From NCBI GenBank assembly GCA_019843655.1, contig JACDQD010000002.1:1994585-2058584 (forward strand): a stretch of DNA of 64,000 nt, given 5' to 3'. The position numbers and the translations under genes are program-made. Each line of letters opens with the position of its first letter. Positions within the stretch are counted from its first letter, which is position 1. Below are positions 25,043 to 37,705 of this stretch, piece by piece. The notes under the pieces were generated by a model. That model worked only from the letters and a program-made list of their open reading frames with translations, did no database searches and was not told the DNA's origin. Source of the stretch: Lethocerus indicus (taxonomy: Eukaryota; Arthropoda; Insecta; Hemiptera; Belostomatidae).

Positions 25043-25234
25043 ATTTAATTTCAATATTGGATTTGTCAACAACACAAGTTCATTCTCAAATTTAGTTCAG
25101 CACCACATGTGCCCTAACCGAAGACCCTATAAAAGGATCTAAAAGAAATCATTTTCCATAATTGCATACTGATAATGCAATTCTTTATTGCATTTATGGA
25201 TAACATACTGTAATGCTGCGCAATAATGCTGATT

Positions 25235-25259
25235 TTCTGATATGTTTTTCAGGTAAGAA
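25235..25259 (+). other. Candidate recursive splice site
   Basis: GATATGTTTTTCAG joins directly to GTAAGA (junction 25252/25253). It shares TTTCAGGTAAG with 5979. The acceptor-donor abutment is on the same strand as the other two. Confidence 0.4.
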
Positions 25260-28200
25260 AAGCATTCTCTTTTGGACATATGACGAAGACATTCATGAGG
25301 TAAATGTAGGATATATCATTCCTTTATAAATTTACAAACTAATACGTATTGGTTTACTATGAATTTACTAGAAGAGTTTAAAAAACTTTAAACACTATTT
25401 AAATAGTGTAGAAATCAGAGTAGAAAATGATAAACACGCCTTATCAGTATAGTACACTTTACCTGCACGAAGTTACCGTAGAGAAAGTTCTGTACCAAAA
25501 TAGAATTAACCCCGAAGCGTAAGTGGCGGATGAGTGAACGAAGTAGGGACATGGAATAGGGCCGGAAAAAGGGCTCGAAGTTTAATATATCATTACGAGT
25601 CCACTTTCAGTTAACAACGTACGCACTTAGACGACGAAGGAGAGAGGGGGGCCAGGGGAATGGACAGAAAGCTTTAAAGCAACAGCTCAAGTACCGGGCT
25701 TTGAATGGCCCTACATCAAAATAGGACATCACAAGCCTTCATCACGTATTTATGTAACGTATTCCCGGCAGTTCTACCTCGGCACTTCACCCAACGTTCA
25801 GTGCCCATGTATTATAAAGTATTGCGCTCATTCGTGAACAAAAAATCAGTACGAATCCAATGTATCGGAATTATCGGATTTGTATTGCTTAAATAGAATA
25901 TACAGTAAAATATATTTAATTTCCCGAAGGGCGATAGTTAAATTTTAAAACCCGTACATTATGTAACTCTCAACGTTTTCATTCTCCTTCACAGTTTTCC
26001 TCGAAATTGATACTTGTAATTAAATGTGGGTTCCGGGGAATCAAATTAAATACCCGTTTTTCCTTCCCGCCTCGATTTCCATTTATTTATTCCCCCCCCC
26101 CCTGTGGAATTTGTTTACTTGGAATTTCCGCGTCTCTATAAATCGCAAGCCGGAATAAAAAAGAATTTCCTCGTTGGAAGTTTCCCTATCGGCGAATCCT
26201 CCGGCTGTATAAACGACATGCGTTGGAATTCCGCCAAAACAGACTGAACACAGTGCTATTGGAGCCTATTGTCATACTAATAATACGAATAAATCGAGGG
26301 CATTTTTCCAGGATTACCGGCTGAAATTAGAACGAAACTGAATTTAGGAATAGACTGAACGGACTATTGTTTGAACTCATATACAGTTACATAATAATTT
26401 CCTTATGTAAACTATATGTTAGACAGTAATCAATCATCTGAAATATTAGTCTTCGGTATTATGCACTTTAAGTGTTCCATTCGTGACATTGAAAAAAAAC
26501 GGTTTTGTTAGTAACATTTTTGCTGTTTGAGAAAAATGATACAAAATTTGGATGATTATTTTATTCCGTCTTTTTAAATAGTTTAAATGGATTAAACTTT
26601 GTTAAATAAAATTATGTGTACGCTGTGATGCTTCTAGTGCGCGCAGATAGTGCGAAATAAAATTTATCGGTAATTTCAAGAACAAAAAAGTGCCACCGAT
26701 GAGTGCCTAGAGAAATTTCTTTTTACCTAATCAACTTACCAAAATTTGTTTACCGAATTGATTACGATTGAGCGCCGGCCAATAAAGTGCCGGCGATGAT
26801 ACAGATTTTTAGAAATAAATAAATTGAGGCCATTATCTGATCCCTCTGAAAATCGTAGTCCCGGTGAAAAATACATTTGAAGGGAGGCAAAAAAAAAAAA
26901 TTTAACACCGCACTAAATTAGGCTTTAAAATTAATTGAATACGAAGCTGTGGTTGGAACTTTCCTTCATGAATTTTTCAACGCATAATTACAGATGGCCG
27001 GGCAACGCAAAGAAGAGCTCTCACTTAACCGGCTTCTCTTAATCCGCCTAACCTAATGTTTCCAACATTCTGTTGATCTTTTTTAATGAAGGAATGGAAA
27101 ATAATTTATTTAGGGGAAACTGTCAGGCGTTTTACTCGGACGGAAAAAGTGTTTGTCCGTCCAATTTTTTTCTTCCGGCAAACAACCGCGTACATTCTTA
27201 ATATCTGTAATTATTTCCTCGTGAATTAGAGAAGAGCATTTAAATCGCTCCAAGACGGTCGTATTTGTTGACAAGGTGTTTTACAATGGACATTGTTAAA
27301 GTGTAATGTATTTTGTCGAGTTACAAATTGAAATTACTCAGGTATTCTTCTCAATCTGAAATATTACAATTACGAATTCTTCATCTTCATCCACTGATGA
27401 ATTCATGACCGATGTTTACAGTGTTAAATTTACACGCGAATAATTGATGCAATATAAAAAACCTAGTTCATCAAAGTGAGTTCTACAACGGTATAAATAA
27501 AGCCAATTGACGTTTGACAATAAAAAATCACATTTATAGGTTTGAAGTCTGCAGGTAATTCGGCAGTTCTGAATTAATATCCGAATATAAACGATACAAA
27601 TTCACTGTATTTATCAACTTCGTAGATGAAATATTTTTATAATAACGGTATTTCTGATAGTCAAGTATGTCAGCTTTCTCCGCCTAACCAATGAAAAGTG
27701 TTACAGTAATTTTTGAAACTTGAATTTCAAATTATACTTACATAGATAAATAGTCTAACTTCAGTTAGAATCGATACTTCGATACTTGGAAACTTGTACA
27801 TTTAGAGTGATCCCGAAGTTGTCTGATCCCTCTCCCGATAGGGCTTGTTCCCAGTATCGGTAACGAACGGAGAAATTATTTTCTCAGTCCACTTAAAATT
27901 TATTGCGTTTCTAAGAAAGATCCACTTCAAGTGTCCGACCCCTTCGAGCGTTGGAGCCCCCTTTACAAATACTTTGTTTGATCTCGGCCCCCCACTGTCC
28001 TTCGATGGTTCGATTGTACCATTGGTATATATTTAATTATGCTATTGATTTCCCGTCCTATTTTATAACGTTAAAACAATGTTGAATATTATAAGTCGCG
28101 TGTACTACTACAAGTTTTGTCTCAATTGTTTAGGTAACAGGATCTATACTTAACGAATACTCATTTTTTACGTCCGCAACTGTAAGCGCAACTCACGGCG

Positions 28201-31200
28201 GCCTCGAATTTCAAATTACGGAAGTAGCGAAGTGCCAAAATAGGGCGAGGCTTGTGGTAAGGGTAAAGTGCCGGTTTAGAGTAAAGGGCAGTTTTATAAA
28301 TAAGTGGCTCAATAGTGGGCGAGGAGGGGCTAAGGGTCGTGAATCCGAGGGCCGTTGGCGGAGGGCCCCGTCATACAATGAATGTTTCATAGTGAAGTCC
28401 GGCGCTAGGCCACGGTCTGGCTTTATCTCCGTTTAATTCCACCGACGGGAAATCTACAGAAAATCCCTTTCTTCGGTATATCCCGTTTGGGGTCCTGCGG
28501 GAGGGTCAAGATGTTATCCGGCTCCCCCCTCCCCCCTTTCTCCTCCGCCTCCTCTTCCTCCTTCCTCAACATCCAGTTATGCAAAATAGTTTCCGCTGAG
28601 TCGCCTTCTTCTGATTCCTCTCTCTCTCCCTCTCTCCCCCCCCCGGGCCCTGCACACCGCCCTCCTATCTCACTACCCCCGACTCCGCACTTCCACCGTC
28701 CGTTTCCTCCTTCCGTCCGTCGTCCTTCTCGGACGAGGGTCGAATACTGCATTCGGCCCCGGCGATATTTCGCATAGCTCGGCCCCGAGCATTTGTCGGA
28801 TATTTCTCATATCCGGCGGTCGGACCCTCCCCGTCCGAATAACACGTCGGTAAACGTCCTATCATCCGACGTATATGTTATCTAGAAGGCTCGGACTTTG
28901 AATGCTGATTGCACTGTTTATCTTGTACACTGCTCGCTGAAACACCGAGCTGAAAGAGTTGTCCTATCACTCGCATCTGTCAAAATTGGAGGACAAGAAA
29001 TAGAAGGTTGGATTCTTGATCGGACACTCAATTTACACCACTTATGAATTCCGCCTTATTATTCCCTTTCTTAATAAACAGAAACGATCCATCACCTATT
29101 CTTTACATCATCCAGTATAGATTACAAGAATATATATTAACTAAACTATCGGTTTTTAATTCTGGAATAAATGAATCTCTGTTTACACGGAGGGTTCTTT
29201 AGGGCTGCAGTCCCGTCTTCTGTCTTCCAGTAAAAGAGAGAGAAAAAAAAGAGGCGAACTTTAGTTTTGTAAACTTTAGCTGGGGGAACTTTCACAGTGG
29301 GAGAAGGAGATATAGAAAGAGGCAGAAAAGAAGGAGATAAAGGATAGGGCGGTGGGTCGGGTTAAGATGTTTCCTCTTATCTGTCCCAGTTTACAGATCT
29401 CCCCCATTAAGAGCCCCCACCGACCCTCCGCTTACTTTTATCATTTTCACTTTCCGCGAGAGATTTACATTTATATAATACGGGCCTCCGCCATTCGCAA
29501 ACATTTCCCTTTCGGTTTCCCCCCCACCCCCCCATTGTCGGCGCGGCTCGTGGGACGGATAAATTGAATTTTATAGATTTTATATTCCGCAATCATCGGA
29601 GCGGATGATCGAATCAAAATTTAGACCGGGGGGCGCTTTAACCGGTATTTCAAAACTTGTATGAATGTCAAATAATTGAACATTATAATGCGTGCACAAA
29701 AGTTATTTATTCCGACCGTTTAAATAATGCTACATGACATTTGGAAATTTAACTGGAAGTGTGTGCAGACTTCATACATGTCTCTTATAATCCATCACAT
29801 TATAACCATTTCTTACACAATATCAGTCTCCGAGTGTTGAAAATGTAAATTCAATTACCGGTCTTTGGACGATTTCGCCCTGGAATAGTTCTCACTGTCC
29901 AATCAAGTACCGGTCTTACCTTCGAAATAGAATCTTTTTTTTTACAGGAAATTTACGGTTATCCCAAGGGCGGAATTGCCCCTTTTTCCCGTCGGTGAGA
30001 GGGCGGTGTTGATTTTTCAAAGCTGCCCTATAGGTGAGGGTAAACTCCTCCGAAGGTAGCCAATACCTGGAGAAACGTGATCTATAGAGAGAGAGCAGGG
30101 CGTGTTCATTGGCCGCAAATATCCCGCAACTGCGGGCTGAATTCTTAACGTTCTATTTACCTCTCTTCGAGCAGACGATTTTAAACACCCTCTTTAGCGC
30201 AATTGTAGTTCGCAACATACAACTACTTATTGCCCAATCTAAAGGATTAGTTGCGGGGCAGTTAGAGCCATTATTTAGAGGAGGACTTCAGCTGTTATTC
30301 AACCTAGATTTAGCACGTACATTCAAAACCTTTACTGCCATTCAAGCTAATTGAACCGAGGAATAATATATTTAATTACAAATAGTTTTGGCCTAAAATA
30401 TTTCTCCTGCCATTTCATTCATTCAAGTCCCAAATTTTCTCCGCTCTTAATCATCTTTTCATTCATTCCTCGTTTTCATTAAGGCAGCTCCCTTACTTGT
30501 CAAAAATAGAAACAATTTATAACGCTGTAATATTTAAAAATATATGGTTTAAATAATTCGAGTCAACTTTACTAGATTCAATTCGACTTTCACGAGGAAA
30601 TGACCTGACTACAAGTACGGATATTGGTACTTTAATGCTGATAGAATCCTGCTGCCCACTACCTACTGGTGAACAGTTGATTGTACGGAGTTGTAACATA
30701 CATTTATTGTGTAATGGCTTTGCGCATTGTGTTTTTTGTACTGTCGGAGTTGGTTCGTGTGTTGGAGGCGGTCGACTAGTGCCAGGTAAGGGTTGAACAT
30801 TATTGAGCCGGGGGTGGATCGCAGCGGTGCTGGCCGGTGTTGGCAAAGTTCTGGCCGGGGCCCATTGAAGAGGGCCGGCGCGGAGAGTATTAACGAAAAC
30901 TTCTAGACCCGGCCCATTAGAATCGCCATCAACGCGAGGCGCCCCACTAATGGCGGAACCGAACATTTCAATCAGAACCGGTTTCTGAACCAAATTGAAA
31001 TCATTAGCGATACCAATTTGTGCCTCCTCCCCCCCCCAGGGAATAACTTTATCCATTTCTGCCCACCCGGCACTCATCATTCCCTTCCAGTAATGTTGCC
31101 GTTAAACGGGCATTAAGTAATTTTTTTTTCTAATTCGAAGTTAATCGCTTCTGTTTTATACGATACTGTTGTATTAGGTCTATTATTAGAAGCTGAGAAT

Positions 31201-31768
31201 TTCTCAAGAAATTAAAGAAATGACTCAATAATGCGACGTTTTGAGAACGCGTTAACACACGAGTAACAATCACTTTTTGGTTTTTTAATACGCATTTCGA
31301 ATAAAAAAAAAAATCGTATCCCAATAACAGAGCAGCGGCGGAGAGGATTCGACGGCCCATTCCGAACTCCATTTTACTTCTGATCGTAAAGTTGTGGGGG
31401 TTTATTGCGCCAGAAATTCCGACAATAAAACTGCATTTAATTACAGCGCCGTTCGTATTTTCTTGCATCTGTGCTGTAGAAGATAACCTTCCGGCGCCAG
31501 TCTTAAATTGCGGATTGGTGTACTCACGATGCCAGTAGATGGTTGATAATCGAACACAGCTTCGAATAAATCTTTTACGGTAGCAATAAACAAATTGTCA
31601 ATAGTATTATTATATGTTTTAGACTGACTTGTCTTCTGTTCCCATCTCTTTGTGTTTGACCAATTGTAATGTCGGTTTCTAAATGGAAACGCGGCTGTGT
31701 CTCATCAAACAGAAACCGGTGATGGGAAACTGTGGTGTATTTAAAAAATTATACATTATCAAATTGAA
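25260..31768. other. Gene-free stretch
   Basis: No gene or full transposon recognised. Pyrimidine-rich block at 28520-28730. A 187-codon open frame (30517-31080, -) and an 81-codon frame (30109-30354, +) match nothing I know. A 47-nt exon-like segment (29948-29994) lies between a pyrimidine tract ending in ACAG and GTGAGA. Positions 30664-30690 resemble the 3' untranslated region of the LINE family. Confidence 0.5.
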
Positions 31769-31794
31769 AGAGAGAGAGAGAGAGAGAGAGAGAG
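31769..31794 (+). repeat. (AG)n microsatellite
   Basis: About 12-13 uninterrupted AG units. Confidence 0.9.
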
Positions 31795-34585
31795 CTCGGC
31801 GAAGGGAGGGTTGGTGAACACACTCGGCTAATGGTGTGGGCAATTCGGAATCTACGACTGAGGAGGAACTGCGCTGGCAGGAAAAATACCGGAGGTAGCT
31901 TCGGAGTCACTTATGAAATTGAAGCGAGCAAGCAAAACGCCTCCAGGTAGAAGACATCGAAATTCGTCTCGAAGGTTGGGCGAAGAAAGAATGACGGTTT
32001 TCAGACGTTTCGGCTCAGCCCCAACTTTTCACTTTAAAATTCCGTGTCCGATATTCCGAAATAATAGTGCGGAGTTGTGTTATAATGTGCGGACTTAAAT
32101 TTGTTTGTATTTTGGGCCCACTCTATTTGATAGGGCCGTTTCAATCCTGCCCAACACAAACCATCTTACTCTTATTTCTTGAGGAGGTAAACCCATAAAA
32201 GGCAATTAGTTTTATTTGTCTACAACTCATTATTTGCCCATTACCGGTTAACATATTATTTCATACAAGTTTTAATTCAGTTTTGTTTCAGGAGATGCAG
32301 CATCAATTATATTTTATTCGTTCGTCCCTATCCGTCGTAGATTGACTCGAGATTGTTCTGCAGATGAAATTCTGGGCTCACCTTAAATTTGCGGGCCCAG
32401 GGAGTGTTGTGTCATTTCGACAATGTTCTCAGCCTTAAACCGGCTGTTTGGCAACCGGCTCCAATCTCGAATTTCCTTGTCGTCGGCGCCCTTTTGAAAT
32501 TTAATTAGAAAAGGGCTCGACAAGGGCCCCCGGCTCCCATTCGCGTCCTCCGCCTCCCCCACTGGCCTAATAGGTTTATGAACCGCCGACGCGTTCAACC
32601 CCCTGCCGGAGGGTAAAAATCGGCCATTCATTTCGCCCGATCGCCTGTTAATATCCATAAACGTGGGAATAATTAGTAGAGAGATTTGAATTTTGAAGTA
32701 ATTCAGTGTAGAATAAAATAGGATTTTAATCCTGAATCAAAGGAAGTCCGGCTAGTGTTGAACGTAATGTACACCTGAGTCAAACCAGTGTAGAAATTAC
32801 GCATTTGTAAATCCTTAATTATATTCCTAACATTCAATTACTGCGATGTAAGGCGAAGAAATGTTTAATGTCTACAGCGAACTCCTAAAGTTGGAGCGTC
32901 CACTGATAATAGTACGTGTGCTATCATTTCTGATTCACGAACTCGGGGCTGATTAAACCCCGAAAATATATATTATATTTATAATTGTTTTGGGGGATTC
33001 AGAAGGAAACAACGTCGGCGGAAAAGTCTCGAGTATTACCTGGTTATTTTAGATTGGAACGAGAAAAAAAAAAAGAAATTAAACGGTACTACCACCGTCC
33101 TTGGGGGGAATTTTAATTTTTAATATACCTCTTCAGAGTCAAATCGGATATAGGCCGCGGTTAGAAAATACAAAAAGAAAAGGGTGGAGACGCGGAACCG
33201 TGTTGAAAATAGATCGGATTTCTCTAAGTCAACGAAAATTAAATGCGGTTTCTTCCGCCCGTCCCGGTTCAGCGTCTGGAATTTTCCCCGCTTTATTTTT
33301 TTTTTTTTCACCGGGCGCAATAATGGAAAAGATAGCGGAAGGAAGGAATGGTGGCCGAGAAAGAGGCGAAGGCCAATGCCGGAGAATCAGCAAAAAATTT
33401 TAATAAGCCGATAAATTCTGCTTCTTATTCCGTCTGAGGGCCTTTCCCTCTACCCCGGGCCTAGGAGGGAAACTAAGCTTCTTTAAACAGGGGAGAGACA
33501 TTGCTAAATATTTAATAGATTTAAACTTTCTAATTGACTATAACTAGAAATTACTCCCGCTCTTGTAAATTATATAATTACCTTAATAAGTCGAAGAATA
33601 AATAGTCGGATGGAAATCAATTTTCAAAAAATGATTTTATCTACACCTCAGTCAAAATAACCGGAGGCAGAAGTCGATAAGATTTAACAATTCTTTTTTA
33701 GCAAAATAAAATGAATTCCAAAGTCAAAATGTTGATTACTTTTGGGTACCCCTAATATTTATTTTGAGATAACCGAAATATATCACGATCTCTAATACAA
33801 TTTTGTGTACGGTGATGTACGGATAGATTTCCCACCTCCTCCAATAACTCACGTGACAGGTTAAACCCCTGGGAATAAAAGGAGGATTGACTTAGCCCGC
33901 GGTAAGTAGCAAATATAAATTAGTTCAGGAACTTTGTTTTAAAGGACCCGTCTCCAGTAGGTATGAGCGCGAAACTTTGTCTCGCGCCGGCCTGACGAAA
34001 AATAGAATGGACCGGAAATAAAGTCCCAATATCTCAATGGGAATAACTTGTTCTAAGCACTATCTAACTTAATTCTAGCGGATTTACAATAGTTGTATAA
34101 GCTCCTGTAATAATCCTTTCTAAACTGCCGCTGTTAGTTTCCACCGCTTTTAGTACAATTTTTCATAAGTTTAGTGTCTCTCCAACACAAGTAACTGTCA
34201 AGAAAAACTGACTGTTATGAAAGTAATACAATAGCGTTCATTTAGGTTGGGGATAGATGAACTTTAAATATTCTGATGTCCGGGCTGTGTAAGTGAAAAC
34301 TTCGTATGTATGCCACCAATAAACCATTTCTTTAATTCTACGTGGCCTGCTAGATAACATGCGTGGGCTTATAATGCATTTGACCGTGATTAAAGGCCGG
34401 TCGTGGACAGGGCCTTGGATTTAGACGGTATTAATTTTAATGGCGTGTTCACCGGCTATATCCAAGCGGACAGAGTGGACTGTCACTGTGCTCTGTGCGG
34501 GGTCACGCGCTTGTTCATTTTACAATATGAACACCGGCTTCGTCTTCACACGGAACGTCAGTCCATTAAAAGCTCGCATGACCCC

Positions 34586-34605
34586 ACACACACACACACA
34601 CACAC
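34586..34605 (+). repeat. (CA)n microsatellite
   Basis: About ten CA units. Confidence 0.85.
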
Positions 34606-36120
34606 CACACCATTCAGAATAAATTGGTAGAATCCCGCCCATCCCCCTTTGACCCCTGACCTATTTCAATCTCGCTGTTCCAATCAGTTACGCCGCTGAA
34701 ATATATTCCCCGTCTCGTTGAACGGGCGATCCGCATAGAAAGGGAAGATATTCGACACGAATTACAGGTGGAAAAAATAATTAAAGCGCAGTTCGAGCGT
34801 TTAATATTTTTCGGGCAAAACGTGACTCAGATGCTGGAATATAATCCGAATTCGTTTATCAACGAATCTGACTAATAATGACTGTAAAGAAGATTCGATA
34901 TTCCTACTATTTTTCGGCATAATGTAAGTCAGTTTTAATTTTCACTCTCCTTGTCAAGTGCTGAGAATTTGAACAGAAAAATTAGACAGAATTAGAGTTC
35001 CATTTGCCTGTGCAAAGGCGCAGGAACTTTTACTGCCTCTTTCTTGGGCAGGCGACATTAGAGACGTCTCTTCGTCCTATCGCCACTGTTATTAAATGTC
35101 CGATGTTCGTTTTAATAACAGCGCCGCGCGTCGTTCCCGCTTAATTCCGTCGTCAGACATTTCAGTTGTGTTCGGGGGGGGAATTTTTTTTCTCTCCATA
35201 AAACATTTCCCCGGACAGTGTACAGTGTTTTTGTGGAAATTTAAAATTTAACACGGCAAAATGTCTTTAATCTCTTCCGTCCTCCTTTTATCGGAACACT
35301 AAACCTCCGAGATATAGTTTGAAAAATACCGTATAATGTTAATATTCAAATTGGAAATATTAACATAATAATGACTAAATATTATCGCGTGTTGCAATCG
35401 CTCCTGTTGTCGAGAGATTTAAAATTGCAAATAGTTGACACGTGTATTGTTAGTCCTAGTCTTAACAACTAGGAATATATTCCTACACACTGCACTATAA
35501 AAAAAAAAATATTTTACTGACAATTGGTGAAAGCAGAAACTGTGTATCGATCTAAAAGTAAATCAATCAATGAATAATGCATATCCCTACTATTAACTTA
35601 AAATTGTACATTATAAATGATATATTAATTAAACTTTACCCGTGTTGGAAATAAAAAATGACTACAGTAATATTTGTTAAATGCTGTCTCTGTAAGGATC
35701 TAACAGAATTTACCTTTTTCAGTAGTCCAAAAGCCCTGTTCTCTCCAATTCTATCCTCTATAATTCTCAAGAAATCCCAATCGCTTAAATGTCATGTTCG
35801 TCTTATTATCCCAGTGTCGTTTTTTCGGATTGTAAAGGGTGAATTTTGTAAGAGATTCGCAACAATGTTATCAGTAGCAGAAGAAAGAAACCTGGGAATG
35901 AATCATCCCAAGGTGTAATTGAAGTCAATGCTGCGGGATGGGAATTCTCATTTTGTCGAGAACTACTACGTTATTTGTCTTCATTAAGTGATTTGTGGAT
36001 GGCTTTTATATTGGACACGGGCTGCGGGCGGTTTCCTTTTGTAAGAGTAAGGATCCCACCCCCCCCAAACCACCCCCGCAGGAGTCGGGGATCATATCAA
36101 TTCTATGGGAGCGGTCCACC

Positions 36121-36150
36121 GAATGAATGAATGAATGAATGGATGAATGG
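36121..36150 (+). repeat. (GAAT)n tetranucleotide repeat
   Basis: Five GAAT units followed by two imperfect units ending GGATGAATGG. Confidence 0.85.
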
Positions 36151-36453
36151 CTCGGGATAAATGGGCGATGAATCGGCCGCCGGAATCAGAAAGGGTCCGG
36201 GACAATGGTAGGACAAATAAACCTTATCGGCGATCGAAATTGTGTACTACCGCTGTCGGTATTTAACACTGGATGTAATCGTTTCATTCAACACAACAGT
36301 TTAATTTTTCTCACACAGTGTTGAAAATAAACATATTCTCTTGTAAAAAATGAGTGAAAATTTGACCGACCGAAAGTCCCTTTTATTTGTACGAACCCAA
36401 TCGAATATTATAGGAATACTCAAAAAAATTCGAATGGCGAATATAATAAATTT

Positions 36454-36632
36454 TACCTGTTTCGCGGCCTGCGAGGGGTTGGAATACCGTAGATGTTGAC
36501 AGTGCAGTGAGGATGCTCGAAAAGCATGCCAATAGTGACTAACACCGCTACTGAAGATGGCGAGCAGCCGAAACCGGTCTAGCAAAAGACCAAACCAGCG
36601 AGAGGAGACTGAAACACAACAAATCTACGATA
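36454..36632 (-). mobile_element. Foldback repeat family copy 3, compact
   Basis: The left end carries the full tail: TACCTGTTTCGCGGCC then TGCGAGGGGTTGGAATACCG. It is followed by inner sequence shared with copies 2 and 5 (GACAGTGCAGTGAGGATGC), then a single arm with the hammerhead-like segment and GACCAAACCAGCGAGAGG. The opposite arm is almost gone, so this copy is no longer a palindrome. Flanking duplications are unclear; only a short ATAAATT match is seen. It helps define which part of the family is the unit and which is the inverted duplicate. Confidence 0.8.
36547..36583 (+). ncRNA. Hammerhead-ribozyme-like motif, foldback copy 3
   Basis: Complete: GCTA, CTGAAGA, extra T, GGC-GAGCA-GCC, GAAA, CCGGTC, TAGC. 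Since the partner arm is missing, this is the cleanest stand-alone example. Confidence 0.5.
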
Positions 36633-37094
36633 TATCTTATAAATTGGATGGCCAAAATTCGTGGCTGTAATGTCGCATCATATATTTCAATTATCGTAGC
36701 AATACTCTGGCATACTGATCAATGGCGGTTATGCGTTCTACAAAATTCGATTCTTAATACAATATTTAAGGAAATTCATAATGGGATTCATCGTTCCTGC
36801 GATGATGTGACATTTTACAAAGGAGTTTAATGAAGCTGACATGAATCGGACAGTAGGGGGTTGATGGGGTCCAAATGTTGAAAATGTCCATCGATCATCC
36901 GGTCAAAATTGTACGTGTTGCGGTAGGTTAGTGTTTAATGTTGAAGTTAGGGCAGGCCCTATATGGGCCCTACAGAGGTCGGGCCTCATCGCGTATTCAC
37001 CGAGGCCGGCCCTCGCCCACATCAGAGGGTGAGGTCCATCCGCCCCTGTTTGTCCCACCGACCGGCCGACAACTCGGATATCACGTCGGCCCCT

Positions 37095-37116
37095 CCCCCG
37101 CCCCGCCCCGCCCCGC
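37095..37116 (+). repeat. (CCCCG)n short tandem repeat
   Basis: Four CCCCG units. Confidence 0.75.
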
Positions 37117-37685
37117 CAACCCCCTCAAAAGCGGTGATGACACTCCTTTATTGTCGCCCCCCAAGTCTACTCTCACGGACCTCAGTTTCGACCGCAAAAC
37201 CGCCTATGGCACCGTTGAATAACGACGGCCATTCCCTGTATTATATTATCCGTGCTCCTGGACCAGTTGACATAATCCGTGTCCGTAGCCGCTTCCCGAA
37301 AGGGTCAAAATCCTCCCTCCAAAATTCCAGGCAGAAGTAATCATTGTTCTCAATTATTGATACGTCGAAAGTATTCTTCGCCATCTACCGGCGGAGAGTC
37401 ATTGAAGAGGGTTCGGAAAAAACCGCAAGTGTAGACAGATAATCTCAAATAGTCGAGAATAATTTTACAATAAAACCAGATCAAGAAAAATTTTTTCTGT
37501 TGCACTGAATAGCTAGTTTGTTGTTGGGGGGTTGTACCGTTATTCGAGTACTGAGGAATTGATAGTAAGCCGTTTTCCATGTTGAGTGGACACTTTGCAA
37601 AATGACTCCTTTATGGCGGTATATAACGATTGAATTTGCAAACTGGCGACTACAAGTTTGGTTGAGGCGGTCGTGAATAGGGATA

Positions 37686-37705
37686 GTCCTCCTCCTCCTC
37701 CTCCT
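37686..37705 (+). repeat. (TCC)n microsatellite
   Basis: About six TCC units. Confidence 0.8.

Larger units (their letters stand above)
31795..36453. other. Gene-free stretch
   Basis: No recognisable gene. Contains a CA microsatellite (34586-34605), a GAAT tetranucleotide repeat (36121-36150), T/A runs and GC-rich patches. Confidence 0.5.

Noticed and set aside
30517..31080. Longest open frame in the window, 187 codons, minus strand
   Set aside because: No domain or motif recognised, proline/threonine-rich middle, no exon signals, and it overlaps a likely LINE 3' trace. A frame of this length is roughly expected by chance in 64 kb read in six frames.
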